Source: Microbacterium sp.
Lineage (GTDB): Bacteria; Actinomycetota; Actinomycetes; Actinomycetales; Microbacteriaceae
Assembly: GCA_031286555.1 (NCBI GenBank)
Contig: JAITUD010000041.1
Coordinates: 1 to 7,725, forward strand
DNA length: 7,725 bases
Direction: 5' to 3'
The notes under the pieces were generated by a model. It had not been told where the DNA came from, did no database searches, and saw nothing but the letters and a program-made list of their open reading frames with translations. The translations under genes were made by a program, and so were the position numbers. The first letter of the stretch is position 1, and each line of letters starts with the position of its first letter. Below, one piece after another: positions 6,005 to 7,725 of this stretch.

Positions 6005-7019
6005 CAACATCCCGGTCGAGCCAGCGCCCACGACCGGCAGCATCCGCCGTCCGAAGACCACCGGCCTCACCAAGGGGCCTGCGGCCCCCGGTGTCGCCAA
6101 GGTCGACCCGATCCTCGTCGCGGATGCCGTGCAGCGGCGCTTCGGCGGACTCGTGGCCGTCGACGTGGATCACCTCGAGATCCCCCGCGGCGCGATCACG
6201 GCGCTGATCGGCCCGAACGGCGCCGGCAAGACGACGCTGTTCAACCTGCTCTGCGGATTCGACAAGCCGAACACCGGCACCTGGTCGTTCGACGGGAAGA
6301 ACCTGGCCGGTGTCCCGTCGTTCAAGGTCGCCCGGATGGGTCAGGTGCGCACCTTCCAGCTGACCAAGTCGCTGTCGCTGCTGACCGTGCTCGAGAACAT
6401 GAAGCTCGGCGCACCCGGTCAGAAGGGCGAGCGGTTCTGGTCGAGCCTGTTCCCCGGCGCCTGGCGCAAGCAGGAGAAGGAGATCGAGGCCCGTGCCCGC
6501 GATCTGCTCGCCCGGTTCAAGCTCGACGCCAAGGAGAAGGACTTCGCGGCATCCCTGTCGGGCGGCCAGCGCAAGCTGCTCGAGATGGCGCGCGCGCTGA
6601 TGAGCGACCCGACCCTGGTCATGCTGGACGAGCCGATGGCCGGTGTGAACCCGGCGCTGACGCAGTCGCTGCTGGACCACATCCTCGACCTGAAGGACCG
6701 CGGCATGACCGTGCTCTTCGTCGAGCACGACATGCACATGGTGCGGCACATCGCAGACTGGGTGGTCGTGATGGCCGAGGGGCGGGTGGTGGCCGAGGGG
6801 CCGCCGGACGAGGTCATGGAGGACCCGGCCGTGGTCGACGCCTATCTGGGCGCCCACCAGGACGTCGACCTCGGCGTCGTGACCGGCCGCCTCACCGTGG
6901 TCGACCAGGAGTCCGCCGAGCGGGCCCTGCGGCTGCGCGAGAAGATCGAGACCGAGGCGGAGGCCGAGATCGAGGCCGAGGATGCCGCAGAGTCGTCCGC
7001 TGAGGAGAAGAAGTCATGA
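5994..7019 (+). CDS. livG: Branched-chain amino acid-type ABC transporter ATPase LivG, with extended termini
   Basis: A 341-residue ABC ATPase, about 85 residues longer than a usual LivG. The core has the Walker A GPNGAGKT (73-80), the Q-loop Gln122 in RTFQL, the signature LSGGQ (188-192), Walker B LVMLDEP (208-214) with catalytic Glu213, and the switch His245 in FVEHDMHMV. The phrases RRFGGLVAV (48-56) and the FVEHDM context identify LivG rather than LivF. The N-terminal 38 residues are Pro/Thr/Lys-rich and probably disordered. The C-terminal tail after about 300 is charged, and from about 316 is dominated by Glu and Ala (KIETEAEAEIEAEDAAES), ending EEKKS; it is likely helical or disordered. 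It binds ATP in the cytoplasm and couples hydrolysis to LivH/LivM. Start is TTG, overlapping livM by 11 bases; the end overlaps livF by four (ATGA), suggesting translational coupling. Confidence 0.93.
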   Translation: MSSDNIPVEPAPTTGSIRRPKTTGLTKGPAAPGVAKVDPILVADAVQRRFGGLVAVDVDHLEIPRGAITALIGPNGAGKTTLFNLLCGFDKPNTGTWSFDGKNLAGVPSFKVARMGQVRTFQLTKSLSLLTVLENMKLGAPGQKGERFWSSLFPGAWRKQEKEIEARARDLLARFKLDAKEKDFAASLSGGQRKLLEMARALMSDPTLVMLDEPMAGVNPALTQSLLDHILDLKDRGMTVLFVEHDMHMVRHIADWVVVMAEGRVVAEGPPDEVMEDPAVVDAYLGAHQDVDLGVVTGRLTVVDQESAERALRLREKIETEAEAEIEAEDAAESSAEEKKS

Positions 7020-7725
7020 CCGATCAGACCACGGACGACCGGAAGGTCATCGTCGAGCTGGACGACGTGCACGCCGGCTACCTGCCCGGCGTGAACATCC
7101 TCAACGGCGCGAGCCTGATCGCCCGCGAGGGCGAGCTGATCGGCATCATCGGCCCGAACGGCGCAGGCAAGTCGACGCTCCTGAAGTCGATCTTCGGCAT
7201 GGTCAACGTGCGCTCCGGCGACATCACCGTGAACGGCGAGAGCATCGTCGGGCTGAAGGCCGACAAGCTCGTCAGGCGCGGCGTCGCCTTCGTGCCGCAG
7301 ACGAACAACGTGTTCCCGTCGCTGTCGATCGCCGAGAACCTGCAGATGGGGCTCTACCAGAACCCCAAGATCTACAACGAGCGGCTGGAGTTCGTCACCG
7401 GCATCTTCGCCGAGCTCGGCAAGCGCCTGAACCAGCGCGCCGGCTCGCTCTCGGGCGGTGAGCGGCAGATGGTGGCCATGTCGCGCGCACTGATGATGGA
7501 TCCGTCCGTGCTGCTGCTGGACGAGCCTTCGGCCGGTCTCTCCCCCGTGCGCCAGGATGACGCGTTCATCCGCGTCTCGGACATCAACAAGGCCGGGGTG
7601 ACGACCATCATGGTCGAGCAGAACGCCCGTCGCTGCCTGCAGATCTGCGACCGCGGCTACGTGCTCGACCAGGGCCGCGACGCCTACGAGGGCACCGGCC
7701 GCGACCTGCTGAACGACCCGAAGGT
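7016..7725 (+). CDS. livF: Branched-chain amino acid-type ABC transporter ATPase LivF (3' end missing)
   Basis: 236 complete codons are visible and the frame is still open at the right edge. Family proteins normally end soon after the final NDPK motif seen here, so probably only 10-20 residues are missing. Walker A is GPNGAGKS (46-53), the Q-loop Gln95 is in FVPQTNNVFPSLS, the signature is LSGGERQ (145-151), and Walker B is VLLLDEP (165-171) with Glu170. The usual switch His is Gln202 in MVEQNARR, which is the normal state in LivF and identifies it. It forms the nucleotide-binding pair with LivG. The ATG overlaps the livG stop codon (ATGA) and is preceded by GAGGAG at 7002-7007 with good spacing. 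What follows in the operon, such as a binding protein gene, cannot be seen. Confidence 0.93.
   Translation, partial: MTDQTTDDRKVIVELDDVHAGYLPGVNILNGASLIAREGELIGIIGPNGAGKSTLLKSIFGMVNVRSGDITVNGESIVGLKADKLVRRGVAFVPQTNNVFPSLSIAENLQMGLYQNPKIYNERLEFVTGIFAELGKRLNQRAGSLSGGERQMVAMSRALMMDPSVLLLDEPSAGLSPVRQDDAFIRVSDINKAGVTTIMVEQNARRCLQICDRGYVLDQGRDAYEGTGRDLLNDPK

Noticed and set aside
4229..6100. 623-codon and other long minus-strand open frames across the liv operon
   Set aside because: Low-complexity Arg/His/Glu/Gln-rich translations opposite clear LivH/LivM genes; they are products of G/C-biased third codon positions.
7619..7624. Missing switch histidine in LivF (Gln202 instead)
   Set aside because: VEQN in place of VEH is the usual state in LivF proteins, so it is not a defect.

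Overview
The window is high-GC DNA (roughly two thirds G+C by eye, with strong G/C preference at third codon positions). Its protein sequences look like those of an actinobacterium, most likely Microbacterium or a close relative in Microbacteriaceae. This placement comes from remembered family sequences, not from a search. No rRNA, tRNA, insertion sequence, phage gene or CRISPR array was seen. Coding density is very high, and the longest stretch without a gene is 238 bases (3443-3680).

Left half, all on the minus strand. Read in the direction of transcription, guaB (IMP dehydrogenase, 3442 down to 1940) comes first, then a strong perfect hairpin that probably ends its transcript. Next come a small DUF2277 protein (1860-1585), a GPH/MelB-type MFS symporter (1554-202), and the first 68 codons of a PLP-dependent decarboxylase of the sphingosine-1-phosphate-lyase type, whose ATG overlaps the symporter stop codon (ATGA). 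The symporter and decarboxylase look co-translated and may share a pathway. guaB and the DUF2277 gene look like ordinary chromosomal genes.

Right half, plus strand. A tightly packed branched-chain-amino-acid-type (HAAT family) ABC transporter operon: livH (3681-5024), livM (5027-6004), livG (5994-7019) and livF (7016 to the window edge, probably lacking only a few C-terminal residues). Gaps and overlaps are 2 nt, 11 nt overlap (with a TTG start) and 4 nt overlap (ATGA), so translation is probably coupled. The two permeases form the membrane channel and the two ATPases drive it. No periplasmic-type binding protein is in the window, so the substrate cannot be named with certainty.

The most unusual points are: (1) LivH carries an N-terminal signal peptide and a secreted carboxypeptidase-regulatory-like beta domain fused ahead of the permease; (2) LivG has an N-terminal extension and a long acidic C-terminal tail; (3) the hexamer GGATGC/GCATCC is several-fold more common than base composition predicts and forms the core of the guaB terminator; (4) a near-perfect palindrome abuts the symporter start codon and overlaps a possible promoter -10 element. 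Otherwise this is a conventional housekeeping and transport region, and I see no clearly new multi-gene system.
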